Counted from the stretch's first letter, positions 1 to 11,757 are shown. The stretch: 55,053 bases of DNA from Gammaproteobacteria bacterium (GCA_016874535.1 VGUA01000007.1:1-55053), one strand, 5' to 3'. The notes: generated by a model from the letters alone, not told the origin. Numbers and translations: made by a program.

Positions 1-38
1 GAAACGCCACCCCCATTCCTGATCGGGAGCAACGCGCC

Positions 39-221
39 ATGAAGTGGATATTGTGGATCATTGCCGTCACGGCCAATGGCAACGATCTGGTCATCGACAA
101 GGTCACATTTGACGATGCCACCCGCTGTGCTGCAGCGGCTGCCCAAGTGCAGGGCATCAACGGCACGGCCATAGGTTCCAATGCCCGTATCGAATCGATG
201 TGCCTGCAGACGGGGCCCTGA
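39..221 (+). CDS. Small hypothetical protein (60 aa)
   Basis: A 60-residue open frame with a GGGAG ribosome-binding site nine bases before its ATG. The first dozen residues are hydrophobic (MKWILWIIAV), like a short signal or membrane segment. Two cysteines (about residues 30 and 55) bracket an alanine-rich helix, a pattern seen in short exported proteins with one disulfide. I do not recognise the family. It is convergent with ispF, 22 bases away. The ribosome-binding site and composition make it more likely real than chance, but this is an inference. Confidence 0.5.
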   Translation: MKWILWIIAVTANGNDLVIDKVTFDDATRCAAAAAQVQGINGTAIGSNARIESMCLQTGP

Positions 222-243
222 ATCCCCGACAGTATTCGCCGGC

Positions 244-723
244 TCAGCCCCCTCGTGCCTTGATGAGCGCAATCGCGGTGGCGGCTATGCCTTCCCCGCG
301 CCCGGTGAAGCCCATCTTCTCCGTGGTGGTGCCCTTGAGATTCACCAGATCCTCGGGCACGCCAAGATCTTCCGCGATGCGCGTGCGCATCAGCGCCACA
401 TGTGGTGACACGCGCGGCTGTTCGCAGATGACGGTCGCATCGACATTCATCACCTCGTAACCGGCCTCGAGGAGCAGGGTTGCCACCCTGCGCAACAGGA
501 TGCGGCTGTCTATGCCCTTGAACTCGGCACTGGAATCCGGGAAGTGCCGGCCGATGTCGCCCAGTGCGGCGGCACCCAGCAAGGCATCGCAAATCGCATG
601 CAGCAGCACATCGCCATCCGAGTGGGCAGCCAGTCCGCGCGTGAAGGGGATGCGCACGCCGCCCAGCACCACATGATCGCCGTCCCTGAACTTGTGGGCG
701 TCGATGCCCTGGCCTACACGCAT
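244..723 (-). CDS. ispF: 2-C-methyl-D-erythritol 2,4-cyclodiphosphate synthase
   Basis: A 159-aa enzyme of the MEP isoprenoid pathway. It cyclises CDP-methylerythritol 2-phosphate to the 2,4-cyclodiphosphate and releases CMP. The N-terminus GQGIDAHKF supplies metal ligands D8 and H10, with H42 as the third ligand. The conserved KGTTTEKMGFTGRGEGI block lies near residues 129-145. Full length for the family. It starts one base after the ispD stop codon, so the two are probably translationally coupled, and they act two steps apart in the pathway. Last gene of the pyrG-kdsA-eno-ftsB-ispD-ispF run. Confidence 0.97.
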   Translation of the reverse strand: MRVGQGIDAHKFRDGDHVVLGGVRIPFTRGLAAHSDGDVLLHAICDALLGAAALGDIGRHFPDSSAEFKGIDSRILLRRVATLLLEAGYEVMNVDATVICEQPRVSPHVALMRTRIAEDLGVPEDLVNLKGTTTEKMGFTGRGEGIAATAIALIKARGG

Positions 724-724
724 G

Positions 725-1441
725 TCATGTCTCCTCTGCCTGGGCCCGCAGGAAACACTCGGCGAGTGCGAGATCTTCCGGGCGGGTGATCTTGATATTG
801 TCCGCGCGGCCTTCGACGAGTCGCGCCACGCCGCCGGCGAGTTCGATTGCCTGCGCTTCGTCAGTCACAAGGGCGCCGCTCGCGAGCGCCTCGGACAACG
901 CACGATGCAACCATCCGTAGCGGAACATCTGTGGCGTCAGCGCATGCCAGACGCGCGCACGATCGACAGTCTCCTCGATGGCGCCATCGGCCGCACAGCG
1001 CTTGAGGGTGTCACGCACAGCCGTGCCGAGGATCCCACCGCAGTCGGCATCCTTGAGGGTCGTGATGAGGCGCGAGATGTCATCGGCATGGACGCAGGGC
1101 CTGGCGGCGTCATGCACCAGCACCCAGTCGTCATCCGCCAGCGTGGTCCGCAATGAGGCCAGGGCATTGAGCACCGAATGACAGCGCTCGGCGCCACCCT
1201 CGACCTGGTGCACTTGCGGCAGGCTCGCGGCCAATGCCGGCCAGAGCTCATCATCCGCGGCAATGGCAACCGTCACGCCGCTGATCAGGGGGTGGTCGAG
1301 GAAACGTTCCAGGGTGTGCACGAGAATCGCACGGTCGCCCAGCTTGAGATATTGCTTGGGCAGCGGCGCCCCCATGCGGGCACCTTTGCCGGCGGCAGGA
1401 ATCACCGCCCAGCAGCGTGGCGATTTCACGGTCGAGCTCAC
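725..1441 (-). CDS. ispD: 2-C-methyl-D-erythritol 4-phosphate cytidylyltransferase
   Basis: A 238-aa cytosolic enzyme that joins CTP to methylerythritol 4-phosphate in the MEP pathway. The nucleotide-binding loop VIPAAGKGARMG lies at residues 13-24, followed by PKQYL with the conserved lysine. The second signature, LVHDAARPCV, is near residue 108. The start is a GTG that overlaps the ftsB stop codon as GTGA, which fixes the start and implies coupled translation. Its CTP comes from PyrG, encoded upstream in the same run. Confidence 0.96.
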   Translation of the reverse strand: MSSTVKSPRCWAVIPAAGKGARMGAPLPKQYLKLGDRAILVHTLERFLDHPLISGVTVAIAADDELWPALAASLPQVHQVEGGAERCHSVLNALASLRTTLADDDWVLVHDAARPCVHADDISRLITTLKDADCGGILGTAVRDTLKRCAADGAIEETVDRARVWHALTPQMFRYGWLHRALSEALASGALVTDEAQAIELAGGVARLVEGRADNIKITRPEDLALAECFLRAQAEET

Positions 1442-1767
1442 GGTGGCGTAGCCGGGGATGCCGAGTCCTGCGCAGCGGGGCCGAGCTCGGGAACCGGATC
1501 GATGATCTGGTAGAAGGTTTCGCCCTCTCTGACCATGCCCATTTCGCTGCGCGCGATTTCCTCGATGGCCTCCAGACCCTCCTTCAGATTCACCACTTCG
1601 GCCGCGAGCTTGCCATTGCGCAGGCGCAGGGCTTCGAGTTCCTTTTCCTGCGCCTCAATCTGGGCTTCGAGCCTGCTCGCATCCCGCAGGCCGCCCTTGC
1701 CGAACCACCAGGTGATCTGGAGGCCCAGCAGGAACAGACAGAGCAGACCGGCGAAGACTCTCAGCAT
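1438..1767 (-). CDS. ftsB: Cell division protein FtsB
   Basis: A 109-aa bitopic inner-membrane protein of the divisome; FtsB binds FtsL and FtsQ. A transmembrane segment spans about residues 3-21. A periplasmic coiled coil follows (about 28-70, rich in E, A, L and Q), then the conserved tail EEIARSEMGMVREGETFYQI. The last 20 residues are a Pro/Ala-rich extension. It lies 12 bases after eno and overlaps ispD by 4 bases. The eno-ftsB-ispD order is the standard gammaproteobacterial context and strengthens the call for a short, divergent protein. Confidence 0.93.
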   Translation of the reverse strand: MLRVFAGLLCLFLLGLQITWWFGKGGLRDASRLEAQIEAQEKELEALRLRNGKLAAEVVNLKEGLEAIEEIARSEMGMVREGETFYQIIDPVPELGPAAQDSASPATPP

Positions 1768-1779
1768 CCAGAGATTGCG

Positions 1780-3072
<1,293 letters not shown>

Positions 3073-3140
3073 TCACTGCTGGGGCTCGCTGCCTCCGCGT
3101 GTGTCGGGGAGACAGGGGACTTGTTACCGGGGCGCGATGC

Positions 3141-3965
3141 TCAGGACTGCATCACGCCCGCTTTTTTCACTGTCTGGTCGAGACTCCGGAGTGTCTCCAG
3201 CAATTCACGCATGCGCGCGAGCGGCCAGGCATTGGGACCATCGCTCAGGGCCCGATCAGGATCCGGGTGGGTCTCCATGAACAGGCCTGCAATGCCAACG
3301 GCAGTGGCGGCGCGCGCCAGGGCCGGCACGAATTCGCGCTGGCCGCCGGAGCTTGTGCCCTGCCCTCCCGGCATCTGCACGGAATGCGTGGCATCGAAGA
3401 CCACTGGTGCCGCGGCGCGCATCACCACCAGCGAGCGCATGTCGGACACCAGATAGTTGTAGCCGAAGGATGCGCCCCGCTCGCAGACCATGATTTGCTC
3501 ATTGCCCACCGCGCGGGCCTTGGCCACGACATGGGTCATGTCCCAGGGCGCGAGAAACTGTGCCTTCTTGATGTTGACCGGCTTGCCCTGGCTCGCGACG
3601 GCCTGGATGAAGTTGGTCTGCCGACAGAGAAAGGCAGGGGTTTGCAGCACATCCACGACCGAGGCTATTTCCGCGAGCGGCGAATCTTCATGCACGTCGG
3701 TCAGTACGGGCACGCCAATCTCGCGACGGACTTTTTCCAGGATCGCGAGCCCCGCCTCGAGTCCGAGCCCACGGAAACTCTCGTGCGAAGTGCGGTTTGC
3801 CTTGTCGAAGGAGGACTTGAAGATGAAGGGAATGCCGAGCTCCCGGGTCATGTCGGCGAGAGCGCCTGCCGTGTCTAGGCAAAGCTGCCCGGATTCAATG
3901 ACGCAGGGACCGGCAATGAGGAAGAACGGCTTGTCGCCGCCAATCTCGAAATCACACAGCCGCAT
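3141..3965 (-). CDS. kdsA: 3-deoxy-8-phosphooctulonate synthase (Kdo-8-P synthase)
   Basis: A 274-aa aldolase-type TIM barrel that condenses phosphoenolpyruvate with D-arabinose 5-phosphate to make Kdo 8-phosphate, a lipopolysaccharide inner-core precursor. Visible motifs are [10 protein letters not shown] (residues 16-25), the [16 protein letters not shown] lysine segment, LTDVHE, and the [12 protein letters not shown] loop. Full length. It starts 6 bases after the pyrG stop codon. Its substrate PEP is the product of enolase, encoded next, so the order pyrG-kdsA-eno also makes metabolic sense. Confidence 0.97.
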   Translation of the reverse strand: MRLCDFEIGGDKPFFLIAGPCVIESGQLCLDTAGALADMTRELGIPFIFKSSFDKANRTSHESFRGLGLEAGLAILEKVRREIGVPVLTDVHEDSPLAEIASVVDVLQTPAFLCRQTNFIQAVASQGKPVNIKKAQFLAPWDMTHVVAKARAVGNEQIMVCERGASFGYNYLVSDMRSLVVMRAAAPVVFDATHSVQMPGGQGTSSGGQREFVPALARAATAVGIAGLFMETHPDPDRALSDGPNAWPLARMRELLETLRSLDQTVKKAGVMQS

Positions 3966-3971
3966 GCGGGG

Positions 3972-5724
<1,753 letters not shown>

Positions 5725-5743
5725 CGCTTGCAATCCGGGGCGA

Positions 5744-5752
5744 TGCTAGAAT
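5744..5752 (+). promoter_or_regulatory. Candidate extended -10 promoter for cstA
   Basis: TGCTAGAAT on the plus strand is an extended -10 (TGn plus TAGAAT) about 55 bases before the cstA ATG. I see no good -35 hexamer at 17 bases; a TTGCAA lies only 13 bases upstream. It sits back to back with the pyrG promoter candidate. Confidence 0.45.
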
Positions 5753-5806
5753 GCGCCGCCTTTTCTCGAAAACGCACCCCACCCGCCACCGCCTCGGAGT
5801 ACAGGC

Positions 5807-7894
5807 ATGTCCCAGCAGTCCCCCATGAACGGCCCGCGCCATTCGCCGGCGAGCATCCTGCTCTGGCTTGCCATCTCCGTGCTGGGCGCCGGCGCTTTTG
5901 GTGGCATCGCCCTGCACCGTGGGGAAACCATCAACAGCTTCTGGTTCATCATTGCAGCGGCCTGTGTGTATGCCATCGGCTATCGCTTCTACAGCCTGTT
6001 CATCGCCACGCGCATCCTGCATCTGGACGGGACCCGCGCCACACCAGCCGAGCGCCTTGCTGACGGTCGCGACTTCGTGCCCACCCACCGCTGGGTGGTG
6101 TTTGGCCATCATTTTGCCGCCATCGCGGGTCCGGGTCCGCTGATCGGACCGACCCTCGCCGCACAGTTCGGCTATCTGCCGGGCACGTTGTGGATCCTGC
6201 TGGGTGGCGTGCTGGGGGGCTGCGTGCAGGATTTCATCGTCCTGTTCTGCTCCCTGCGCCGCAATGGGCGCTCCCTCGGCCAGATGGCACGGGATGAACT
6301 GGGGCCCCTGGGCGGCTTGGCCGCCATGCTGGGCGTGGTGACGATCAGCCTCATTCTCATCGCCGTGCTGGGGCTCGTGGTCGTGAACGCCATGAAACAC
6401 AGCCCCTGGGCGACCTTCACCGTGGCGGCCACCATTCCCATCGCCTTCTTCATGGGCTTCTGGATGCGCGTGCTGCGCCCCGGCCAAGTACTCGAGGCCA
6501 CGGTCATCGGTATCGCCCTGCTGCTGCTGTCGGTGGCAGGGGGCGGCTGGATCGATGGCATTCTGAGCCTGCGCGTCTGGTTCGACTACGACGCACCCAC
6601 CCTCGCGCTCATGATCATCGCCTATGGCTTCATGGCGGCGGTGCTGCCGGTCTGGATGCTGCTCGCACCCCGCGACTATCTCTCCACCTTCATGAAAGTC
6701 GGCACCATTGCGGCGCTGGCGGTCGCCATCCTGCTGCTGCGGCCCGAAATTCGCATGCCGGCGGTCACCCAGTTCATCGATGGCACCGGCCCCATCTTCT
6801 CGGGCAAGCTCTTTCCCTTCGTGTTCATCACCATCGCCTGTGGCGCCATCTCCGGCTTCCATGCCCTCATCTCCTCGGGCACCACGCCAAAGCTGCTGAT
6901 GAACGAGAGCGATGCCCGCATGATTGGCTACGGCGCTATGATGATGGAATCCTTCGTGGCGGTGATGGCCATGATCGCGGCCACTGTACTGGAGCCCGGC
7001 GTCTACTTTGCCATCAACAGCCCGGCCGGAGTGGTGGGCGCAGAGGCGGCACAGGCGGTGGCCACCATCAGCAGCTGGGGTTTCCCGGTGACGGTGGAGC
7101 AGATGGAACTGCTGGCGCGGGAAATGGGCGAAGCCACGCTCTTCGCGCGCACGGGGGGAGCGCCCTCACTCGCAGTTGGCATGGCGCACATCTTTTCCAT
7201 GGTTTCCAGCCGCGAGCTGCTCTCGCTGTGGTACCACTTTGCCATCATGTTCGAGGCGCTGTTCATCCTGACCACCCTGGATGCGGGCACCCGGGTCTCG
7301 CGCTTCGTGCTGCAGGACTTTCTCGGCAACGCCGTCCCCGCCCTGGGCCGCACCAGCTGGTATCCCAGCGTGCTCTTCACCAGCGCGCTGGTGGTGGCGG
7401 CTTGGGGTTATCTGCTCTACATGGGCACGATTGATCCACTTGGCGGAATCAACAGCATGTGGCCCCTGTTCGGCATCGCCAACCAGATGCTGGCCGCGAT
7501 CGCACTTTGCGTGGTCACCACCATTCTGGTGAAAGCGGGCAAGACACGTCATGTGTGGGTGACCGCGCTACCGCTGTGCTGGCTGCTGATCGTGACGACC
7601 ACGGCCGCCTTCCAGAAACTGTTCAATCCCGCGCCGCGGATAGGCTTCCTCGCCCACGCCCGGGATCTGGCGGACAAGCTGGCTGCACAGGCGCTACCGC
7701 CCGAACTCGCGGCACAGGCGCCGCGCCTGATCTTCAACGACCGGCTGAATGCGGGGCTGACCCTGCTCCTGATGTGCCTCGCCTGGATACTGGTCATCGA
7801 CATGGTTCGCGTGTGTCTGCGCCATTGGCGCGGGGCGGTCGTGGCAGCGAGTTCGGAAGCCCCGTATGTGAGAAGCGCCCATGCAATGCCGTGA
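5807..7894 (+). CDS. cstA: Carbon starvation protein A family transporter
   Basis: A 695-aa polytopic inner-membrane protein with well over a dozen hydrophobic segments, the size expected of CstA/BtsT. Characterised family members take up peptides or pyruvate, and the substrate here cannot be read from sequence. The family signature stretches GHHFAAIAGPGPLIGPTLAAQ (residues about 101-121), FALISSGTTPK-like FHALISSGTTPKLL, and the TLDAGTRVSRF block are all present. The start is an ATG with GGAG seven bases upstream. It overlaps the next small gene by 14 bases, the usual cstA-ybdD pairing. Confidence 0.95.
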   Translation: MSQQSPMNGPRHSPASILLWLAISVLGAGAFGGIALHRGETINSFWFIIAAACVYAIGYRFYSLFIATRILHLDGTRATPAERLADGRDFVPTHRWVVFGHHFAAIAGPGPLIGPTLAAQFGYLPGTLWILLGGVLGGCVQDFIVLFCSLRRNGRSLGQMARDELGPLGGLAAMLGVVTISLILIAVLGLVVVNAMKHSPWATFTVAATIPIAFFMGFWMRVLRPGQVLEATVIGIALLLLSVAGGGWIDGILSLRVWFDYDAPTLALMIIAYGFMAAVLPVWMLLAPRDYLSTFMKVGTIAALAVAILLLRPEIRMPAVTQFIDGTGPIFSGKLFPFVFITIACGAISGFHALISSGTTPKLLMNESDARMIGYGAMMMESFVAVMAMIAATVLEPGVYFAINSPAGVVGAEAAQAVATISSWGFPVTVEQMELLAREMGEATLFARTGGAPSLAVGMAHIFSMVSSRELLSLWYHFAIMFEALFILTTLDAGTRVSRFVLQDFLGNAVPALGRTSWYPSVLFTSALVVAAWGYLLYMGTIDPLGGINSMWPLFGIANQMLAAIALCVVTTILVKAGKTRHVWVTALPLCWLLIVTTTAAFQKLFNPAPRIGFLAHARDLADKLAAQALPPELAAQAPRLIFNDRLNAGLTLLLMCLAWILVIDMVRVCLRHWRGAVVAASSEAPYVRSAHAMP

Positions 7895-8099
7895 GCGTGT
7901 GTGCGCAGCGAATTGGTTCACGCGGCTGCGGCGTACGCTGCGGGAAGTCCTGCAGCTGCTCAATGGGGATACGGCCTACGCCCGTTACCTCGCGCACTGG
8001 CGCGCAACCCACGCGGGAGAGGGCACACCGCTGAGCCGCGCCGAATTCTTTGCCAGCGAGACGGCGCGCCGTTGGAACGGTGTGCGTCGCTGCTGCTGA
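7881..8099 (+). CDS. YbdD/YjiX family small protein
   Basis: A 72-aa basic protein overlapping the 3' end of cstA. The core LNGDTAYARYLAHWRATH and the RAEFFASETARRWNG end match the YbdD/YjiX (DUF466) family, small proteins almost always encoded directly after CstA or BtsT. Their function is not settled; a role in transporter function is assumed from the pairing. It ends in a double cysteine (CC), which is unusual. The 35 bases to the convergent neighbour show no clear terminator. Confidence 0.88.
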   Translation: MQCRERVCAANWFTRLRRTLREVLQLLNGDTAYARYLAHWRATHAGEGTPLSRAEFFASETARRWNGVRRCC

Positions 8100-8134
8100 G
8101 TCGACGTCAGGCGGTCAACGAACCCTCTCCGCGT

Positions 8135-8746
8135 TCAGCGCCGCGCGGCCAAGGGGCGTGAGATGTCGAAATGGAGATCGAGCAGGTTACCCGTGTCCTG
8201 CTCACGCACCTCGAACACGAGGCACGGCACACCACCTGCACATTCAGCCTCGTAACTGGCGCCGGGCTCCAGACGCCTGCGTGCGAGATAGGCATAGATT
8301 TCCGCCACCGAGATGACTGCGCAAGGGGCGTCGGGCGTCTGCCCCTCCCCTCGCTGGCAGATCGAATCCAGCAGGCCCTCGGCCACCTTGCGATGGAAGG
8401 TGGCCTGCGCAGGAGCCCCCAGTCCCTCCTGTGCGCGCGCCGCGCCGAGATGCGCGAAGGGATTCACATATTCGAGCGCAAGCCATGCCGCGGCCGCCTT
8501 GTCGGCACCCGCGAAATCCGCGGTGGCCAGGGCCTCTTCGACCTTGTGCTGCCATTCGCGGAGCGCGGGCGTATCAACCCGATATTCGTCGCTGGCGGCA
8601 AAGGCCAGCCGCAAGGCCCTGAAATCGACCCCACTGTCTCCGGCCGCGACTCTGGGGTGCAAGTCGGACCAGGTGGCGTCCGTTGCGGGAGATGCCGCGC
8701 ACCATGCGCCGATCAACAGCAACAAGCTCGGGCCTGAGCACTTCAC
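8135..8746 (-). CDS. Secreted DUF4919-like protein
   Basis: A 203-aa protein with an N-terminal signal peptide (a hydrophobic run LLLLIGAWCAA, then a likely cleavage near residue 20). The mature part is alpha-helical (VDFRALRLAFAAS, about residues 40-52; WLALEYVNPFAHLGAARA, about 87-104) and ends in a small beta domain with VAEIYAYLARRRL and FDISRPL. The pattern resembles DUF4919 proteins, which have no assigned function. The start is a GTG overlapping the decarboxylase stop codon as GTGA, so the two are coupled. Cysteines about 35 residues apart could form a disulfide. The family call is from memory of pattern, not a search. Confidence 0.55.
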   Translation of the reverse strand: MKCSGPSLLLLIGAWCAASPATDATWSDLHPRVAAGDSGVDFRALRLAFAASDEYRVDTPALREWQHKVEEALATADFAGADKAAAAWLALEYVNPFAHLGAARAQEGLGAPAQATFHRKVAEGLLDSICQRGEGQTPDAPCAVISVAEIYAYLARRRLEPGASYEAECAGGVPCLVFEVREQDTGNLLDLHFDISRPLAARR

Positions 8747-10191
8747 GCGGCGAGAGCTGACGCGGTCCCGGCGATGAGCGCCCAGGCCTCATCGATGTGC
8801 CGGACGGCGGTCTGCGGCTGACCCACGCAGAAACGCAGCACGTACTGCCCATCGAGCACGGTGTGCGAGAGGTAGATTCTGCCACTTGCATTGAGCGCCT
8901 CGAGCAACGCGGCATTACGTTCGTTGTTGTCACGCAGGCGAAAGCACACGAGATTGAGGCGCGGTGGCGCCATGATCTCGAAGCGGGGATCGTGCTCGAG
9001 GTGGGTGGCAAAACGTGCGGCAAGCGCCACATGCGCGCGGATGTGGCGACGTAGTCCCTCCGCGCCCTCGCGACGCAGGACGAACCAGAGCTTGAGGGCT
9101 CTGAAGCGGCGCCCCAGCGGAATCTGCCAGTCGCGGTAATCGAGCGCCGCACCGTCATCACTGATGCTGTTGCGCAGATATTCGGGCGTGATGCTGAGGG
9201 CGCTGATGAGCGCACTGCGGTCAGCCACATAGAGGCAGCTGCAATCAAAATTGGTCAGCAGCCACTTGTGGGGATTGAAACAGTAGCTGTCGGCAAGTTC
9301 GAGCCCTGCCAGCAACGCCTGGTATTCGGGGCACACCGCCGCGCTGCCGGCGAGGGCGGCATCGACATGCAGCCAGATCCCTTCCTCGCGGCAGAGAGTT
9401 GCCAGTTCAGGCAGGGGATCGAAAGCGAGGGTGGACGTGGTGCCCAGCGTCACGCAGACCATGCAGGGGGTCAGGCCGGCGGCACGGTCGGCGGCAATCT
9501 GCGCCTTGAGCGCCGCGGGTGACATCGCGAAGTCGGCATCGACAGCAATCTTGCGCAACTGACGCCGCCCGAGCCCCGCCACCATCACCGCCTTCTCCAG
9601 CGAGGAATGGGTCTGGGTGGAGCCGTAGACCACCAGATCGCCGCGACAACCCTCTTCGTTGGCACGCCCGCCGGTGGCGCGTTCGCGGGCAGCCAGCAAG
9701 GCACACAACACGGCACTGGAGGCGGAATCCTGCAGCACACCCCCGCCAGTGCCCGAGGACAGGAAACGCGCCGGCAGTCCACACAGGCCGGCAAGCCAGT
9801 CGAGCATGTGTGTCTCGAGTTCGGTGCAGGCGGGGCTGGTGATCCAGAGCATGCCCTGCACACCGAGCGCGGAAGACACGAGGTCGCCCATCAGGGACGG
9901 CGTGGACGTGTTGGCGGGAAAGTAGGCAAAGAAGTTGGGCGACTGCCAGTGCGTTATGCCCGGCAGGATGAGCTTTTCGAGATCCTCGATCAGGGCCGGG
10001 ATGGACTCGGGATGTTCAGGCGCCGCGAGCGGCAGGGCGGCGCGCAGGGCCCCGGGGGCAACCTGTGATCGCACCGGGAACTGCTCCACGCGTGAAAGGT
10101 ACGACGCAACCCAGTCGAGGAAGGCGTGGGCCTCCCGCCTGAAGGCTTCTGCGTCGAAACCGTTCGGGTCGGACAGGAGGGCGTCACTCAC
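8743..10191 (-). CDS. PLP-dependent group II decarboxylase (aromatic-L-amino-acid decarboxylase-like)
   Basis: A 482-aa fold-type I enzyme. The PLP lysine is K309 in NPHKW, the pyridine-binding aspartate is D277 in HVDAA, and the ring-stacking histidine is H195 in TQTHSSLEKA. These positions match animal DOPA decarboxylase closely. The N-terminal three-helix segment and GITHWQSPNFFAYFPAN are also typical of that group. The likely substrate is an aromatic amino acid (Trp, Tyr, Phe or DOPA); the sequence does not decide which. GTG start with GGAG nine bases upstream. It is coupled to the secreted DUF4919-like gene. Confidence 0.9.
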   Translation of the reverse strand: MSDALLSDPNGFDAEAFRREAHAFLDWVASYLSRVEQFPVRSQVAPGALRAALPLAAPEHPESIPALIEDLEKLILPGITHWQSPNFFAYFPANTSTPSLMGDLVSSALGVQGMLWITSPACTELETHMLDWLAGLCGLPARFLSSGTGGGVLQDSASSAVLCALLAARERATGGRANEEGCRGDLVVYGSTQTHSSLEKAVMVAGLGRRQLRKIAVDADFAMSPAALKAQIAADRAAGLTPCMVCVTLGTTSTLAFDPLPELATLCREEGIWLHVDAALAGSAAVCPEYQALLAGLELADSYCFNPHKWLLTNFDCSCLYVADRSALISALSITPEYLRNSISDDGAALDYRDWQIPLGRRFRALKLWFVLRREGAEGLRRHIRAHVALAARFATHLEHDPRFEIMAPPRLNLVCFRLRDNNERNAALLEALNASGRIYLSHTVLDGQYVLRFCVGQPQTAVRHIDEAWALIAGTASALAA

Positions 10192-10274
10192 GGCAAGTCA
10201 CTCCACCATCATCAGCGCGACGCCAGGCTCGCAGGAGCGCCAACATCGGGCCGTACACGCGCACTGGCAGTCCC

Positions 10275-10305
10275 GCCGGCGATGAACTTCGGGCTCATCG
10301 CCGGC
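10275..10305. repeat. Strong 11-bp hairpin between peroxiredoxin and decarboxylase genes
   Basis: GCCGGCGATGA and its exact reverse complement TCATCGCCGGC flank a 9-base loop. It starts 14 bases past the peroxiredoxin stop codon (minus strand). No T-run follows on either strand, so it is not a classic intrinsic terminator. It could stabilise the upstream message, act with Rho, or be a REP-like element. Confidence 0.6.
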
Positions 10306-10318
10306 CGGTTCCGCAAGC

Positions 10319-10801
10319 TCAGAGATTGGCCAGGATGTGCTCGGCGGCACTGACCTTGAATTCGCCCGGCGCTTCGATGAACACATGGCTGGCCACGCCA
10401 TTGTCCACCACGATGGCGAAACGCTGGCCGCGCTGGCCCATGCCAAAGCCCGAGGCGTCGAGTTCCAGACCCAAGGCCTTGGTGTAGATGCAGTTGCCAT
10501 CGGCCAGCATGGTGATCTTGCCTTCGGCCCCGGCGTGCTTGCCCCAGGCGCCCATCACGAAGACGTCGTTCACGGCGAGGCAGACGATGGTGTCGACGCC
10601 TTTGGCCTTGAGTTTGTCGGCATGTTCGATGAAGCCCGGCAGGTGCTTCGCCGAGCAGGTGGGCGTGAAGGCGCCCGGCACGGAAAACAGCACCACCTTC
10701 TTGCCGTCGAAGAGCTCGGCGGAGGTGAGTTGACCCGGCCCCTTGTCGGTCATGATTCCGAAACTGCCCGTGGGCATCTTGTCGCCGGCTTTGATCGTCA
10801 C
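10319..10801 (-). CDS. Atypical 2-Cys / Prx5-type peroxiredoxin
   Basis: A 160-aa thiol peroxidase of the Prx5/PrxII group, which reduces peroxides with glutaredoxin or thioredoxin. The peroxidatic cysteine is C49 in VPGAFTPTCSAKHLPGF; VNDVFVMGAWGK and RFAIVVDNGV are typical. I chose the GTG at 10801 because GGAGG lies five bases before it and it gives the family-like N-terminus MTIKAGDKMP. An in-frame ATG lies four codons upstream (10813) but overlaps that ribosome-binding site, and a longer frame back to 10984 has no family support. Divergent from the FkbM gene. Confidence 0.92.
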   Translation of the reverse strand: MTIKAGDKMPTGSFGIMTDKGPGQLTSAELFDGKKVVLFSVPGAFTPTCSAKHLPGFIEHADKLKAKGVDTIVCLAVNDVFVMGAWGKHAGAEGKITMLADGNCIYTKALGLELDASGFGMGQRGQRFAIVVDNGVASHVFIEAPGEFKVSAAEHILANL

Positions 10802-10912
10802 GAGGACCTCCATCAGTCGAGTGGAAAAAAGAGCCGGCATTGTGCCACCCCGGATGGCAGCGCGGATAGGCGGGCCTTCCTGCATGGATATTCCCGCTGT
10901 AGGAAAAAGGGA

Positions 10913-10918
10913 TATAGT
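10913..10918 (+). promoter_or_regulatory. Candidate -10 box just before the FkbM gene
   Basis: TATAGT ends nine bases before the ATG at 10927, so a transcript from it would have a leader of only a few bases. The -35 is weak. An imperfect inverted repeat (ATATTCCC / GGGATAT) brackets the region and could be an operator. Confidence 0.35.
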
Positions 10919-10926
10919 CTGCAACC

Positions 10927-11757
10927 ATGAGTCGCTCGATCGCCCGATTCCTGACTGCCGTGGTGCGCGGCCTCGCCACGCCACTCAGCCATCGCCAGCA
11001 GCGCAGGGTCTACGCCCGCGTCATCGAGAATCTGGAGCGGCTGGACCTGGCCGAAGTGGAGACGAAGCGCGGCAAATTGCTGTTCAAGCAGCTGCGGGGC
11101 TCGTTCGTGGCCAGTGCGGTGTCGCGCTTCCATACAGATGAGCCGGAAACCCTCGCCTGGATCGACGGCTTCGCGCCCGGGGAGACCCTGTGGGACGTCG
11201 GCGCCAACGTCGGGCTCTACTCCCTCTACGCCGCACTCGGCGGACGCAACCCGCTGCTGGCCTTCGAACCCTCCGGCTTCAATTTCGGCCTGCTGGTGGA
11301 ACATGTGGCGCTGAATGGCCTCGGCAGATTCGTCAGTCCGCTCTGCCTGGCCCTGGGTCAGGGGCAGCGGCGGCTCGCTCACCTCCACATGCGTCACATG
11401 GACGCCGGCCATGGCAGCAATGCACTGGGCGAGGCACGCAATACCTTCGGCAGCTTCGAGGCGGTGTTCGAACAGGCCATTCCGGCCTGCTCAGTGGATG
11501 ATTTTCGCGAGCTCTTCGGCCTGCCGGCGCCTAATCACATCAAAATCGACGTGGACGGCATCGAAGTGGACATCGTTCGTGGCGCCGAAAAAACCCTGCC
11601 GGCGGTGAAATCGCTGCTGATCGAAATTGAAGGGGAAACCAGGCTCACCAACGCGGCAGAAATCGAACAGCGACTCGCTGCCGCAGGTCTGCATGAGGTG
11701 GTCGAGATCCGCGCGCAGGGCTCCCGCCGGAACCGTCTCTACCGCCGGGGTTCCTGA
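10927..11757 (+). CDS. FkbM family SAM-dependent methyltransferase
   Basis: A 276-aa Rossmann-fold methyltransferase. SAM motif I is LWDVGANVGLYS (residues 88-99), FEPSGFNF is motif II, and IKIDVDGIEVDIVRGAEKTL is the FkbM signature region. Family members O-methylate sugars, polyketides or other small hydroxylated molecules; the substrate is not apparent here and no glycan cluster surrounds it. The N-terminal 60 residues are basic and helical. There is no clear ribosome-binding site, and the promoter candidate sits almost on the start. Convergent with metZ, 13 bases apart. Confidence 0.85.
   Translation: MSRSIARFLTAVVRGLATPLSHRQQRRVYARVIENLERLDLAEVETKRGKLLFKQLRGSFVASAVSRFHTDEPETLAWIDGFAPGETLWDVGANVGLYSLYAALGGRNPLLAFEPSGFNFGLLVEHVALNGLGRFVSPLCLALGQGQRRLAHLHMRHMDAGHGSNALGEARNTFGSFEAVFEQAIPACSVDDFRELFGLPAPNHIKIDVDGIEVDIVRGAEKTLPAVKSLLIEIEGETRLTNAAEIEQRLAAAGLHEVVEIRAQGSRRNRLYRRGS

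Noticed and set aside
5728-5752. TTGCAA as -35 for the cstA promoter
   Set aside because: Only 13 bases separate it from TAGAAT; the extended -10 alone is the better reading.
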